From positions 1-11,379 of the forward strand of contig NZ_JBHZAH010000142.1 of the NCBI RefSeq assembly GCF_042754225.1: a stretch of 11,379 bases of DNA. Reading direction: 5' to 3'. Numbering within the stretch: position 1 is the stretch's first letter; the number at the start of each line of letters is the position of its first letter. The stretch comes from Rhodococcus_G sp042754225. Lineage in GTDB: Bacteria > Actinomycetota > Actinomycetes > Mycobacteriales > Mycobacteriaceae. This document shows positions 1-7,302 of this stretch, piece after piece. The notes beneath the pieces are model-generated. The model was not told where the DNA came from. It did not search any database and saw only the letters and a list, made by a program, of their open reading frames with translations. Both the position numbers and the translations under genes were made by a program.

Positions 1-26
1 GTGCAGGCACTCCGTCACCGCACCAC

Positions 27-39
27 TGCACGAAGTGCA
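27..39. terminator. Short stem-loop just after the lipase stop codon
   Basis: A perfect dyad TGCAC-GAA-GTGCA sits immediately beyond the minus-strand lipase stop (codon at 40-42), where a terminator would be. The stem has only 5 bp with a 3-base loop and no T-tract follows on the minus strand, so termination is a guess. Its core, CACTTCGTG on the minus strand, recurs in two other intergenic dyads of this window (1931-1943 and 11224-11234). Confidence 0.3.
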
Positions 40-1227
40 TCAGCAGGTGGTCGGCGTCTGCTCACCTGCCAGCAGTGCCTTGGTGAACGCCATGGCGTCC
101 GGCAGCGACGCGGCCACACTCGCACGGTGGTCCGCTCCGCCGTAGGTCCGATAGTCCAGCCGAGTTCCCTTGTCGCACAGTTGCTTCACGAGAACCTGCG
201 AGGAAGACGGCGTGACGAGAGCGTCGGCGGTGCCCTGCGCGAACAACACCGGAACCTTGGGTTCGGCGTTCGACGGCTCTTGCTCCGCCAGGTACTTGGT
301 CCACGGTCCGAGATCCGCGCCGGGTCGAAGCACCTTGTCCACCGGCACTCCCGGGATGGCCGCGCGGATGTCGGCGATGCAGCCACGTCGCGCGGCCGTC
401 ATCAGCGGCGCCGCCGCCTCGGAGACGATCTCCTCCGGCTTGACCGCGGGATCGGCGGCCGCGGCGCCGAGCAGCGTGATCGGCAGGAACGACAGGACCG
501 GCGCGATGGCCGGGTCACCGGACCGGATGTAGGCGGGCGTCTGGCTCAGCCCGCTGCCGGGCGCGACCGCGATCGCGCCGAGCAGAGTGAGCTCGGGGGC
601 GCGATCCACCGCCTGGTCCGACGCGCTGATCGCCGCCGCGCCACCCTGACTGTGCCCGCCGACGAACCACTTGCTTCCCACCGATGGTTCGAGATGCCGT
701 GCAGCCCTCACGATGTCGGTGACCGCATTGGACTCGGAGGTCGCGTTGAGGTAGGTGTGGTCGCCGGGCGTTCCCATGCCCTCGTAGTCGGTCTGGACCA
801 CGACGTAGCCGTTCTTGACCCATTGGTCGAGGGTGGTACTGACGGTGCCGACGTAGTCGTGCACGGCACCGTCGACGGTGTCCCCCGACGGCGCGCAGGT
901 GTCCGCGATGCCGGTCGTACCGTGGGCCCAGCTGATCACCGGCCAGCCGCCGTCGGGCGCAGTTCCCGACGGGATCGCCACGGTGCCCGAGACCACGATC
1001 GGCTCACCCTTCCCGTTCTCGGACGCATAAGTGATCAGCTCGCTGCGGCCGGCGCTCGGCAGCGCGGCGGCGTTCGTCAGCGGCGCGGACGAGAGCACGT
1101 CACCGCCGTTCGGCACGGGGGATGTCGCGGTGGCGGAGTCTCCGTCACTGCTCGAGCAGCCGGTCACGGCGATGGCGGTGACCGCCAACGCGCCTATGAT
1201 TCGGACGGAAACGCAGGTTGGACGCAT
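40..1227 (-). CDS. Secretory-lipase-family (LIP) lipoprotein, alpha/beta hydrolase
   Basis: A 395-residue exported alpha/beta hydrolase, probably an esterase or triacylglycerol lipase anchored outside the membrane. The N-terminus is a lipoprotein signal peptide: Arg at 9, a hydrophobic stretch at about 10-21, then VTGC with Cys24 as the likely lipidated residue, followed by a Ser/Asp/Thr-rich linker to about residue 45. The catalytic domain follows: HGTTG at 102-106 (oxyanion region), nucleophile elbow GHSQGG with Ser193, probable acid Asp335 in QGTADALV, and His367 in GADHRAS. Cys111, Cys283, Cys351 and Cys395 could form disulfides, as in exported proteins. Length and motif order fit the LIP family (PF03583) of actinobacteria. 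The ATG has GAGAGG about 6 bases upstream. It is divergent from a TetR regulator, with a palindrome and a -10 box between them, so it is probably repressed by that regulator. Substrate cannot be read from sequence; lipase versus carboxylesterase is open. Confidence 0.9.
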   Translation of the reverse strand: MRPTCVSVRIIGALAVTAIAVTGCSSSDGDSATATSPVPNGGDVLSSAPLTNAAALPSAGRSELITYASENGKGEPIVVSGTVAIPSGTAPDGGWPVISWAHGTTGIADTCAPSGDTVDGAVHDYVGTVSTTLDQWVKNGYVVVQTDYEGMGTPGDHTYLNATSESNAVTDIVRAARHLEPSVGSKWFVGGHSQGGAAAISASDQAVDRAPELTLLGAIAVAPGSGLSQTPAYIRSGDPAIAPVLSFLPITLLGAAAADPAVKPEEIVSEAAAPLMTAARRGCIADIRAAIPGVPVDKVLRPGADLGPWTKYLAEQEPSNAEPKVPVLFAQGTADALVTPSSSQVLVKQLCDKGTRLDYRTYGGADHRASVAASLPDAMAFTKALLAGEQTPTTC

Positions 1228-1271
1228 GGCAGCCTCTCAGGCGGTGCGCCGGGGCAGGTGGCCCGGACGGA

Positions 1272-1277
1272 AGAATA
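1272..1277 (-). promoter_or_regulatory. Predicted -10 box of the lipase gene
   Basis: The minus strand reads TATTCT here, a good actinobacterial TANNNT -10. It gives an estimated start of transcription near 1265 and a leader of about 38 bases that contains the Shine-Dalgarno. No convincing -35 is seen 16-19 bp upstream. That would fit a promoter needing an activator or an alternative sigma factor. The box overlaps the edge of the 1276-1291 palindrome. Confidence 0.4.
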
Positions 1278-1291
1278 AGAAGGGCTTCTTA
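1276..1291. promoter_or_regulatory. Perfect 16-bp palindrome, likely TetR operator
   Basis: TAAGAAG-GG-CTTCTTA has 7-bp perfect arms around a 2-bp centre. It lies in the 69-bp gap between the divergent lipase and TetR genes, five bases before the regulator's GTG, and overlaps the predicted lipase -10 region. Size, symmetry and position are those of TetR-family operators. It is also unusually AT-rich for this GC-rich DNA. A bound dimer would block transcription of both genes. That the neighbouring TetR protein is the ligand is an inference from adjacency. Confidence 0.6.
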
Positions 1292-1296
1292 GTACC

Positions 1297-1929
1297 GTGA
1301 CGCAAACCACACTGTCAACCGCCCGTCTCAGTCTGGTGCAGGCCGCGGAACGCCTCGTTGCCGAACGCGGGGTGCACGGCGTGCCCGCCAGCGCCGTGGT
1401 CCGGGCAGCCGGACACAAGAACAACTCGGCCATCACCTATCACTTCGGGTCCTGGGAGGGACTGCTCGAGGAGGTGTGGCGGCTGCACACCGACCGCGTG
1501 AACGTCGACCGTGCGGTGTACCTCGCCGCCGCCCACGACCGCGGCGCGTACGACCTTCCGGTCATGGTCGAGGGATACGTCGGCCCGCTGGTCGCGGAGC
1601 TACGGAGAGAACGGCCGAGCTACTGGGCGCGCTTCAACGAACAGTGGATGGCGACGATCCGCCTCGACATCTTCGCGCTCGACGACGCCGCGCTGGCACG
1701 CCAGCCGCAGGGCGGCTCGGTCTCGGTGGTGCACAACCTGTTCACCGACATGGCCGACGCGCTGACCCACCTGCCGGAGGCCGACCGGACGCGCCGAGTG
1801 GCGCTGATGACCCGCTTCGTCATCGGATCGCTGGCGGCCTGGGAACGCGAACCCGAGGCGGCACCGGGGCTGGACGAGCTCGAACCCGAACTGGTCCGGC
1901 TGGCACTGGCCTTGCTCGAGGCGAGCTGA
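1297..1929 (+). CDS. TetR/AcrR-family transcriptional regulator
   Basis: A 210-residue DNA-binding repressor type. The N-terminal TetR helix-turn-helix domain covers about residues 8-58: LVQAAERLVAERGVHGV, then ASAVVRAAG as the first HTH helix region, and NSAITYHFGSWEGLLEEV as recognition helix and conserved Y-H-F turn. The remaining ~150 residues are an alpha-helical ligand and dimerisation domain that gives no clue to the inducer. Start is GTG; no good Shine-Dalgarno is seen (AGAAGGG lies about 12 bases upstream inside the palindrome), so translation may be leaderless. It is divergent from the lipase gene with a 16-bp palindrome between, suggesting autoregulation and control of the lipase, perhaps in response to a fatty acid or acyl-CoA (inference). 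It converges on the glycosylase gene, the stop codons being 14 bases apart. Confidence 0.9.
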   Translation: MTQTTLSTARLSLVQAAERLVAERGVHGVPASAVVRAAGHKNNSAITYHFGSWEGLLEEVWRLHTDRVNVDRAVYLAAAHDRGAYDLPVMVEGYVGPLVAELRRERPSYWARFNEQWMATIRLDIFALDDAALARQPQGGSVSVVHNLFTDMADALTHLPEADRTRRVALMTRFVIGSLAAWEREPEAAPGLDELEPELVRLALALLEAS

Positions 1930-1947
1930 TTCCACTTCGTGGATCAG
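1925..1947. terminator. Bidirectional stem-loop spanning two stop codons
   Basis: CTGA(T)TCCAC-TTC-GTGGATCAG forms a 9-bp stem with one bulged T and a 3-base loop. It contains both the TetR stop (1927-1929, plus) and the glycosylase stop (1944-1946, minus), so one symmetrical element could end both convergent transcripts. It lacks a T-tract in either direction, which is common for actinobacterial hairpin terminators. Confidence 0.45.
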
Positions 1948-2882
1948 TGCCGGCGGTGGTCCGTGACCGGGGTCCTCGGTCCGAACTTCGGCTTGACCGC
2001 CTGTCCGCTCACGACGAGCAGCATGACCGCGCGATGACGGTGCGGCCGAATCGGATTCAGGTACTCGACCATGCCGGGATCGTCGAGCGGACGACCGAGC
2101 AGCGACCAGCCCACGACGGCCGCAAGGTGGAAGTCGCCCACCGACAGCGCGTCCGCGTCACCGAGCGCGCGCTGGGCCACCTCCGCCGCCGTCCACTCCC
2201 CCACCCCGTTCACCGCGCGCAGCCGCCGCAGGGCGTCCGGCGGGTCCATCTCCGCGGCCTTCTCGAGCCGGTCCGCGACCGCCGCACAGGTCACGATGGT
2301 CCGCGCGCGACGCGGATCCACCCCGGCACGGTGGAACTCCCAGGACGGGATGCGGCGCCACACCTGCGCCGACGGCGGCACCCGCATTCCCTCCGGCGCC
2401 GGCCCGGGGGCGGGTGTGCCGTGCGCGGTCACCAGTCGGCGCCAGGACGCCTGCGCCGCGATCCCGTGCACCTTCTGTTCGAGGACGGCGGGCACCAGCG
2501 CCTCGAACACCCGGCCGGTACGCGGGATCCGCAGGCCGGGGAGCCTCCGGTGCGCCTCGGCCAACCTGGGGTGTTCGGGCCTGAAGCCCGTGGCGTCGTC
2601 GGATTCGCCGAGCAGGTCGGGCAGGGCGCTCGCGAACTCGGCCGCGCCCGCACCCCAGGCCCGGCACCCTACTGAACTCCGGTCCACCTGGGTCAGGCGA
2701 TACGTCACGGGGCCGGTCGGCATCAGGGAGGTCCGCCACAGAGCGCCGTCGGGGGTGACGCGGTGACACGGGTCGGCTCTGCCCCTGCCCAGGGGCGACA
2801 GGCTCGCCGCGAGCAGCAGCGGGCGCGAACTGGTGTGGACCGTCTCGAGCCCGCGTTCGGGCAGGGAGGTCGAGACGGGCAT
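1944..2882 (-). CDS. AlkA-like DNA-3-methyladenine glycosylase (HhH-GPD family)
   Basis: A 312-residue base-excision repair enzyme that probably removes alkylated bases from DNA. Residues about 20-100 form the N-terminal part (SLSPLGRGRADPCHR, then GALWRTSLMPTGPVTYRL). The HhH-GPD core begins near VPAVLEQKVHG (about 131-140). The helix-hairpin-helix reads AVNGVGEWTA (223-232) and is followed by SVGDF, where Asp250 matches the catalytic aspartate of AlkA. The four cysteines of Endo III-type iron-sulfur enzymes are absent, as expected for the AlkA branch. The frame stays open to a GTG at 2966, which would add 28 residues and overlap the upstream Lrp gene. I chose the ATG at 2882 because the conserved domain starts soon after it, but no start has a good Shine-Dalgarno. 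It lies 67 bases downstream of the Lrp gene on the same strand and may share its transcript without sharing function. Confidence 0.85.
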   Translation of the reverse strand: MPVSTSLPERGLETVHTSSRPLLLAASLSPLGRGRADPCHRVTPDGALWRTSLMPTGPVTYRLTQVDRSSVGCRAWGAGAAEFASALPDLLGESDDATGFRPEHPRLAEAHRRLPGLRIPRTGRVFEALVPAVLEQKVHGIAAQASWRRLVTAHGTPAPGPAPEGMRVPPSAQVWRRIPSWEFHRAGVDPRRARTIVTCAAVADRLEKAAEMDPPDALRRLRAVNGVGEWTAAEVAQRALGDADALSVGDFHLAAVVGWSLLGRPLDDPGMVEYLNPIRPHRHRAVMLLVVSGQAVKPKFGPRTPVTDHRRH

Positions 2883-2949
2883 GTCTCCACGATAGGCCCG
2901 CGCCGTCCACGGCTCCCACGTGCCGTCCGGCATCGGTCGTACGGAACCG

Positions 2950-3468
2950 TCAGTCGGAGTCGGCACCGCGGTGGGCCGCCGACCGTCCGTGCCCCGCCTC
3001 GCGGGTGATGTGGTCGACGAGCGGCTGCGTCCGGTACTTCACCGGTGTCGTGAGTGCCAGGGTCGTCGTGGTGTGCGCGACGCCTTCGAGCCCGAGAACG
3101 CTCTCGAGGACGTGCAGCAGTTCCTCGTGCGACGGGGCCGCGATCCGGATCAGCAGGTCCTCGCGGCCGGTGGTGGTGTGCACCTCGAGCACCTCCGGGA
3201 CCGCCCGCAGATCCTCGATCACGTCCTGGATGCGGCCCTGTTCGAGTTCCGCCCCGACGAAGGCCTGCACCGGGAGTCCGAGCGCGGACAGGTCCACCTC
3301 CGGCCGGTAGCCGACCACGACGCCGTTCTCCTCGAGCCTTCGCATCCTCGACTGCACCGTGTTGCGTGCGACCCCCAGCCGGGACGCGAGGTCCATGATC
3401 TGGGCCCGCGGGTCCTCGGTGAGCAGGCCGAGCAACGCGGCGTCGAGTCTGTCGATGCTGATCACCAT
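2950..3468 (-). CDS. Lrp/AsnC-family transcriptional regulator
   Basis: A 172-residue feast/famine regulator. The N-terminus IDRLDAALLGLLTEDPRA and the helix-turn-helix at about 24-44 (IMDLASRLGVARNTVQSRMRRLEENGVV with a short loop) are typical. The RAM/AsnC effector and oligomerisation domain covers about 66-148 and includes TGREDLLIRI (100-109), the glycine/aspartate loop near the effector site. The ~20-residue tail is polar and His/Arg-rich. The frame is open further upstream to 3597, but ATG 3468 is clearly the start: GGAGG lies 5 bases before it and the conserved domain begins at once. It is divergent from the indolepyruvate:ferredoxin oxidoreductase-type gene. Since Lrp proteins usually bind amino acids and control neighbouring amino acid genes, regulation of that enzyme is the natural inference. 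Confidence 0.92.
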   Translation of the reverse strand: MVISIDRLDAALLGLLTEDPRAQIMDLASRLGVARNTVQSRMRRLEENGVVVGYRPEVDLSALGLPVQAFVGAELEQGRIQDVIEDLRAVPEVLEVHTTTGREDLLIRIAAPSHEELLHVLESVLGLEGVAHTTTTLALTTPVKYRTQPLVDHITREAGHGRSAAHRGADSD

Positions 3469-3496
3469 GTCGACCTCCGAATAGTGTTCCACGTCA

Positions 3497-3520
3497 CAAT
3501 TGATCATAGCGTTCAGCTGA
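3497..3520. promoter_or_regulatory. Cluster of small palindromes in the Lrp/oxidoreductase control region
   Basis: In an AT-rich patch of an otherwise GC-rich window lie CAATTG (3497-3502), TGATCA (3501-3506) and the 8-bp TCAGCTGA (3513-3520), with CTGCAG at 3523-3528. They overlap or flank the predicted Lrp -10 box. Lrp/AsnC proteins bind degenerate AT-rich dyads, often several in phase, so this is the likely operator zone for autoregulation and control of the divergent gene. The exact site cannot be fixed by eye. Confidence 0.35.
3503..3508 (-). promoter_or_regulatory. Predicted -10 box of the Lrp gene
   Basis: The minus strand reads TATGAT, a near-consensus -10, with transcription expected to start around 3496 and a leader of roughly 28 bases ending in the GGAGG Shine-Dalgarno. 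The -35 region (about 3526-3531) is poor. Confidence 0.45.
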
Positions 3521-3531
3521 TTCTGCAGTAG

Positions 3532-3560
3532 TTGACGGCCAGACCACTCAGACGAACTAT
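3532..3560 (+). promoter_or_regulatory. Possible promoter of the oxidoreductase gene
   Basis: TTGACG (3532-3537) matches five of six bases of the -35 consensus and is followed after 17 bp by AACTAT (3555-3560), a weak -10. Transcription would start near 3567, leaving a leader of about 60 bases before the GTG at 3629. The good -35 with poor -10 suits an activated promoter. Confidence 0.35.
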
Positions 3561-3628
3561 TGCTACACCCCTTGCTCGACGGATCGCCCGCATCCACACC
3601 ACGATGCGGCGCAGAAACGGTGGCGACA

Positions 3629-6600
3629 GTGACTGAATTGGTGGTCCGCGACGATCAGCCCCGGCCCTACGACCGGCCGCAGCCCTACGACCTCGACGAC
3701 CGCTACCGGTCCGGTTCGGGTCCGGTACTGCTGACCGGCGTCCAGGCGATCGCGCGCCAGCTCGTCGAACAGCACGTCCACGACATCCGCGCGGGCCGAC
3801 GGGTCGCGACCTTCGTCTCCGGCTACCAGGGCAGCCCGCTCGGCGGCGTCGACAAGATGCTGCACGGCATGCCGCAGGTGCTCGCCGAGCACGACATCAC
3901 CTTCGTGCCCGGCTTCAACGAGGAGCTCGCCGCGACCGCCGTCTGGGGCAGCCAGGCGGACCTGCCGCAAGGTCAGGCGACGCACGACGGCGTCATCGGC
4001 GTCTGGTACGGCAAGGGTCCCGGCGTCGACCGGGCGACCGACGCGCTGCGGCACGCGAACATGTACGGGGTCAACCCCAAGGGCGGCGTGCTGCTGCTCG
4101 TCGGCGACGACCCCGCCTCGAAGTCCTCCACCGTTCCCGCGGTCAGCGAGCGCTCCCTCGCCGCGCTCGGGATCCCGGTGCTGTTCCCGCGCAACGCCGA
4201 AGAGATGATCACGATGGGCATGCACGGCGTCGCGCTGTCGCGCGCCTCGGGATGCCTGGTCGCACTGAAGGTCGTCGCCGACGTCGCCGACGGCGCGTGG
4301 ACGGTCGACGGCAGCGTGGCCGACATCGACATCACCGTTCCCGAGATCGACTGGGAAGGAAAGCCGTTCGTCTACAAGCAGCGACCCATGGCGGTCCCCA
4401 CGGACAGCGTCATCGCGGAGGCGGACCTGTACGGTCCTCGCTGGGAGATCGTCCGCGCGTACGGCGCCGCCAACGATCTCGACGTGGTGGAGGTCGACCC
4501 CACCGGGGCGAAGATCGGGTTCGCGGCCACCGGCACCACCTTCGACTCGCTGCGTCAGGGACTGCTCGACCTCGGCATGGACGAGGCCGCGCTGCACCAC
4601 GCCGGGATCCGGCTGCTGCGCATCGGCATGCCCACCCCGCTCGGCCCGCAGAAGGTCCGGGAGTTCGCCGCCGGACTCGAGCAGCTGATCGTGGTCGAGG
4701 ACAAGACCGCCTTCATCGAGACCCAGATCCGCGAAATCCTCTACGGCACCGAGAACACCCCGCAGATCCTCGGGAAACGCGACGCCGCGGGCCGGCCGTT
4801 GATGCCTGTCGACGGCGAGTTGACGGCGGGCCGGCTGCTCGGCCCGCTGCGCCGAGTGCTCAGGGGCCGTGTGGAGCTGAAAAAGGCTCTGCCGCCTCAG
4901 CTCTCGCTGGAGGTCCTGTCCACGAAGCGCACCCCGTACTTCTGCAGCGGGTGCCCGCACAACCGGTCCACGGCACTGCCCGCGGGCTCGATCGGCGGCG
5001 GCGGCATCGGCTGCCACACCATGGTCACCATCTCGAATCGCGAGGACAGCGCGGTCACCGGTCTGACCCAGATGGGCGGCGAGGGCAGCCAGTGGATCGG
5101 CCAGGCGCCGTTCACCGACGTCAAGCACCTGTTCCAGAACGTCGGCGACGGCACCTTCTTCCACTCCGGTCAGCTCGCCGTGCAGGCCTGCGTCGCGGCG
5201 GGAGTGAACATCACCTACAAGCTGCTCTACAACGACGTCGTCGCGATGACCGGCGCCCAGGACGCCGAGGGCGCCCTGTCCGTCGCGCAGCTCACCCACA
5301 AGCTCACCACCGAGGGCGTCAAGCGGATCATCATCTGCGCCGACGATCCCAAGCGGCACAACAAGAGACAGCTCGCCAAGGGCGTCAAGCTGTGGCACCG
5401 CGACCGACTCGACGAGGCGCAGCGCGAGCTGCGTGAGATCGAGGGCGTCACCGTGCTGATCTACGACCAGCACTGCGCCGCCGACGCACGCCGGCAGCGC
5501 AAGCGCGGCACGCTGCCCACCCGCAACACGCGGGTGGTCATCAACGAGGCGGTCTGCGAGGGCTGCGGCGACTGCGGCACCAAGAGCAACTGCCTGTCCG
5601 TTCAGCCGGTGGACACCGAGTTCGGCCGCAAGACCCGGATCGACCAGACCTCGTGCAACACGGACTACTCCTGCCTGGACGGCGACTGCCCGTCGTTCGT
5701 CACGGTCGAGGTCGTGCCGGGCACGAAGAAGCCCGCCCGGGCCGAACGCCCGGTGCCGCCGCTCGCGGCCGAGCCGGACCTCGGCGAGCTGACCTCGACG
5801 CAGAACGTCTTCCTCGCGGGCATCGGTGGCACCGGCATCGTCACGGTCAACCAGGTGCTCGCCACCGCCGCGCTGCGTGCGGGCTACGAGGTGGAGTCCC
5901 TGGACCAGATCGGCCTCAGCCAGAAGGCCGGACCGGTGGTCTCGCACCTGCGCTTCTCCCCCGATGCGCTGGAGCCGTCGAACCGGCTGACCCCCGGCAG
6001 CGCCGACTGCATCGTCGCGTTCGACCTGCTCACCGCCACCGACACCAAGAACCTGGCCTACGGCAGCGCGGACGCCACCGTCGCGGTCGCGTCGACCAGC
6101 CAGACTCCCACCGGCGACATGGTCTACGACAAGTCCGTCCGGTACCCGGACGAGCAGGCGCTGCTCGACCGCCTCGGCTCGGCATCCAAGTCGCTCACCG
6201 CATTCGACGCGCTGGCCGCCGCGCAGGAGTTGTTCGGCAACACCGCCGCCGCGAACTTCCTGCTGATCGGCGCGGCCTTCCAGAGCGGCGGACTGAGGTT
6301 GCCCGCCGAGGCCATCGAGGAGGCCATCGGCATCAACGGCATCGCGGTCTCCGCGAACATCGACGCCTTCCGCTGGGGTCGAGTCGCCCTCGCCGATCCG
6401 GAGGCGTTCGCCGCGGTCACCTCGCGGGCCACGCGCACCCCCGCCGTCGTACCGGCACGCCTGCTCGCCGGCGTGACCTTCGACGGGGAGGTCCGCAGGC
6501 TCGTGGAGCTTCGCGCCGGCGAGCTGGTCGAGTTCCAGAACGCGAAGGTCGCGCGCCGGTACATCGACGCCGTGCAGTCCATCTGGGCCGCGGAGCGCTC

Positions 6601-7099
6601 GGTCACCGATCGGACGGAGTTCAGCGAGGCCGTGGCCCGCGGGCTGTTCAAGTTCACCGCATACAAGGACGAGTACGAGGTCGCGCGGATGCTGGTCGAT
6701 CCCGCGTTCCTCGAGGATGTCGCGTCCCAGATCCCCGGCGGCGAGAACCTCACCTACAAGCTGCACCCGCCCGCGCTGCGGGCACTGGGCCGCAAGAAGA
6801 AGATCGGTCTCCGGCCGAAGTCGCATGTGGCGCTGAAGATGCTGGCCAAGGGCAAGGTGCTCCGCGGGACCAAGCTGGACCCGTTCGGCTACGCCCACGT
6901 CCGTCGGGTCGAGCGCGAACTACTCGCCCACTACACCGGCGTGGTGCGCGCGCTGGCCGCCGAGCTCGACGCCGCCGGCTACGACCGGGCGACCGAGATC
7001 GCCGGTCTGCCGGACCTGGTGCGCGGGTACGAGGACGTCAAGCTCGGCAACGTGGAGCTGTACTGGGAGCGGCTGCGGGAGTTCGGAATCGAGCGGTAG
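3629..7099 (+). CDS. Single-chain indolepyruvate:ferredoxin oxidoreductase-type enzyme (IorA-IorB fusion)
   Basis: A 1156-residue 2-oxoacid:acceptor oxidoreductase expected to decarboxylate an arylpyruvate or other 2-oxo acid with CoA to the acyl-CoA, passing electrons to ferredoxin or a similar carrier in the cytoplasm. Order: thiamine-diphosphate Pyr domain (GYQGSPLGG from 65; NEELAAT from 97, with the likely cofactor-activating Glu); CSGCPHN (Cys439, Cys442) and GIGCHT (Cys462); ThDP-binding domain with GDGTF (506-510) to Asn535 in NDVVAMTG; ferredoxin-like cysteines 643, 646, 649, 654 and 676, 682, 687; then the IorB-like gamma domain starting FLAGIGGTGIV (728-738); and a ~200-residue C-terminal domain typical of the fused bacterial form. 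The family is normally 1150-1180 residues, so it is complete. GTG 3629 is preferred because GGTGG lies 5 bases upstream; GTG 3620 and TTG 3560 are alternatives. It is divergent from the Lrp regulator. Substrate is not determined by the sequence. Confidence 0.88.
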   Translation: MTELVVRDDQPRPYDRPQPYDLDDRYRSGSGPVLLTGVQAIARQLVEQHVHDIRAGRRVATFVSGYQGSPLGGVDKMLHGMPQVLAEHDITFVPGFNEELAATAVWGSQADLPQGQATHDGVIGVWYGKGPGVDRATDALRHANMYGVNPKGGVLLLVGDDPASKSSTVPAVSERSLAALGIPVLFPRNAEEMITMGMHGVALSRASGCLVALKVVADVADGAWTVDGSVADIDITVPEIDWEGKPFVYKQRPMAVPTDSVIAEADLYGPRWEIVRAYGAANDLDVVEVDPTGAKIGFAATGTTFDSLRQGLLDLGMDEAALHHAGIRLLRIGMPTPLGPQKVREFAAGLEQLIVVEDKTAFIETQIREILYGTENTPQILGKRDAAGRPLMPVDGELTAGRLLGPLRRVLRGRVELKKALPPQLSLEVLSTKRTPYFCSGCPHNRSTALPAGSIGGGGIGCHTMVTISNREDSAVTGLTQMGGEGSQWIGQAPFTDVKHLFQNVGDGTFFHSGQLAVQACVAAGVNITYKLLYNDVVAMTGAQDAEGALSVAQLTHKLTTEGVKRIIICADDPKRHNKRQLAKGVKLWHRDRLDEAQRELREIEGVTVLIYDQHCAADARRQRKRGTLPTRNTRVVINEAVCEGCGDCGTKSNCLSVQPVDTEFGRKTRIDQTSCNTDYSCLDGDCPSFVTVEVVPGTKKPARAERPVPPLAAEPDLGELTSTQNVFLAGIGGTGIVTVNQVLATAALRAGYEVESLDQIGLSQKAGPVVSHLRFSPDALEPSNRLTPGSADCIVAFDLLTATDTKNLAYGSADATVAVASTSQTPTGDMVYDKSVRYPDEQALLDRLGSASKSLTAFDALAAAQELFGNTAAANFLLIGAAFQSGGLRLPAEAIEEAIGINGIAVSANIDAFRWGRVALADPEAFAAVTSRATRTPAVVPARLLAGVTFDGEVRRLVELRAGELVEFQNAKVARRYIDAVQSIWAAERSVTDRTEFSEAVARGLFKFTAYKDEYEVARMLVDPAFLEDVASQIPGGENLTYKLHPPALRALGRKKKIGLRPKSHVALKMLAKGKVLRGTKLDPFGYAHVRRVERELLAHYTGVVRALAAELDAAGYDRATEIAGLPDLVRGYEDVKLGNVELYWERLREFGIER

Positions 7100-7129
7100 A
7101 GCGCCCGCAGCTCGCTCGCGTCACCGCCG

Positions 7130-7160
7130 GGCAGCGACCCCGACCGGGCGGTCAGCTGCC
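7130..7160. terminator. Stem-loop between the oxidoreductase and the 34-codon gene
   Basis: GGCAGCGACC pairs with GGTC(A)GCTGCC, giving a 10-bp stem with one bulged A and a 10-base loop (7140-7149). It lies 30 bases beyond the oxidoreductase stop and includes the stop codon of the convergent small gene (7152-7154), so it may end both transcripts. No T-tract follows. Confidence 0.4.
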
Positions 7161-7256
7161 GTTCGGCAGGGTGCCCGGCGGGATCTGGTAGCCACTGGAA
7201 CCCGCGAAGACTCCTCCGACAGTGCCGAGAACCCAGTTGACCGCATTGGTGATCAT
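7152..7256 (-). CDS. 34-residue small protein, family not recognised
   Basis: A short gene starting MITNAVNWVLG and ending TLPNGS before a TGA stop. Expression signals are strong: AGGAGAGG (7263-7270) is 6 bases before the ATG, and TCGACA / 17 bp / TACCGT forms a good promoter upstream. Residues 2-18 are mostly hydrophobic or small (Val, Leu, Trp, Phe, Ala, Gly) with few polar residues and no charge, so they could form a membrane-associated or amphipathic helix. The C-terminal half is Gly/Ser/Pro-rich with one Tyr. There is no cleavable signal peptide, and there are no cysteines and no charged side chains at all. I do not recognise the family. Options include a membrane micropeptide, a small helical cell-envelope protein (corynebacterial PorA and PorH are also tiny and lack signal peptides), or a regulatory leader. 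It is convergent with the oxidoreductase and divergent from the amidohydrolase. Confidence 0.6.
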   Translation of the reverse strand: MITNAVNWVLGTVGGVFAGSSGYQIPPGTLPNGS

Positions 7257-7302
7257 CGAAAACCTCTCCTGGATGGGCGGATCGCATTCGCGAGCCTTCG
7301 TC

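Noticed and set aside
1..1278. Long open frame on the plus strand opposite the lipase gene
   Set aside because: It is the antisense of a well-supported lipase with a complete catalytic triad and signal peptide. Its product is Arg-rich low-quality sequence typical of GC-rich shadow frames.
2883..2966. N-terminal extension of the glycosylase to a GTG at 2966
   Set aside because: It would overlap the Lrp gene by 17 bases, has no clear Shine-Dalgarno, and the extra residues precede the conserved family start. It is not fully excluded.
3469..3597. N-terminal extension of the Lrp protein by 43 residues
   Set aside because: GGAGG 5 bases before ATG 3468 and the immediate start of the conserved domain decide for the shorter form. 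The extension would also cover the promoter region.
3604..3636. Ten-codon upstream ORF (ATG at 3604) overlapping the oxidoreductase start
   Set aside because: It has no Shine-Dalgarno and no run of regulatory codons (no Trp, Phe, Tyr, Leu, Ile or Val), so an attenuation leader is not supported; chance is sufficient.
3563..6898. A 1111-codon open frame on the minus strand opposite the oxidoreductase
   Set aside because: Long antisense frames are common opposite GC-rich genes because stop codons are rare there. The sense strand carries all motifs of a known enzyme family and the antisense product has none.
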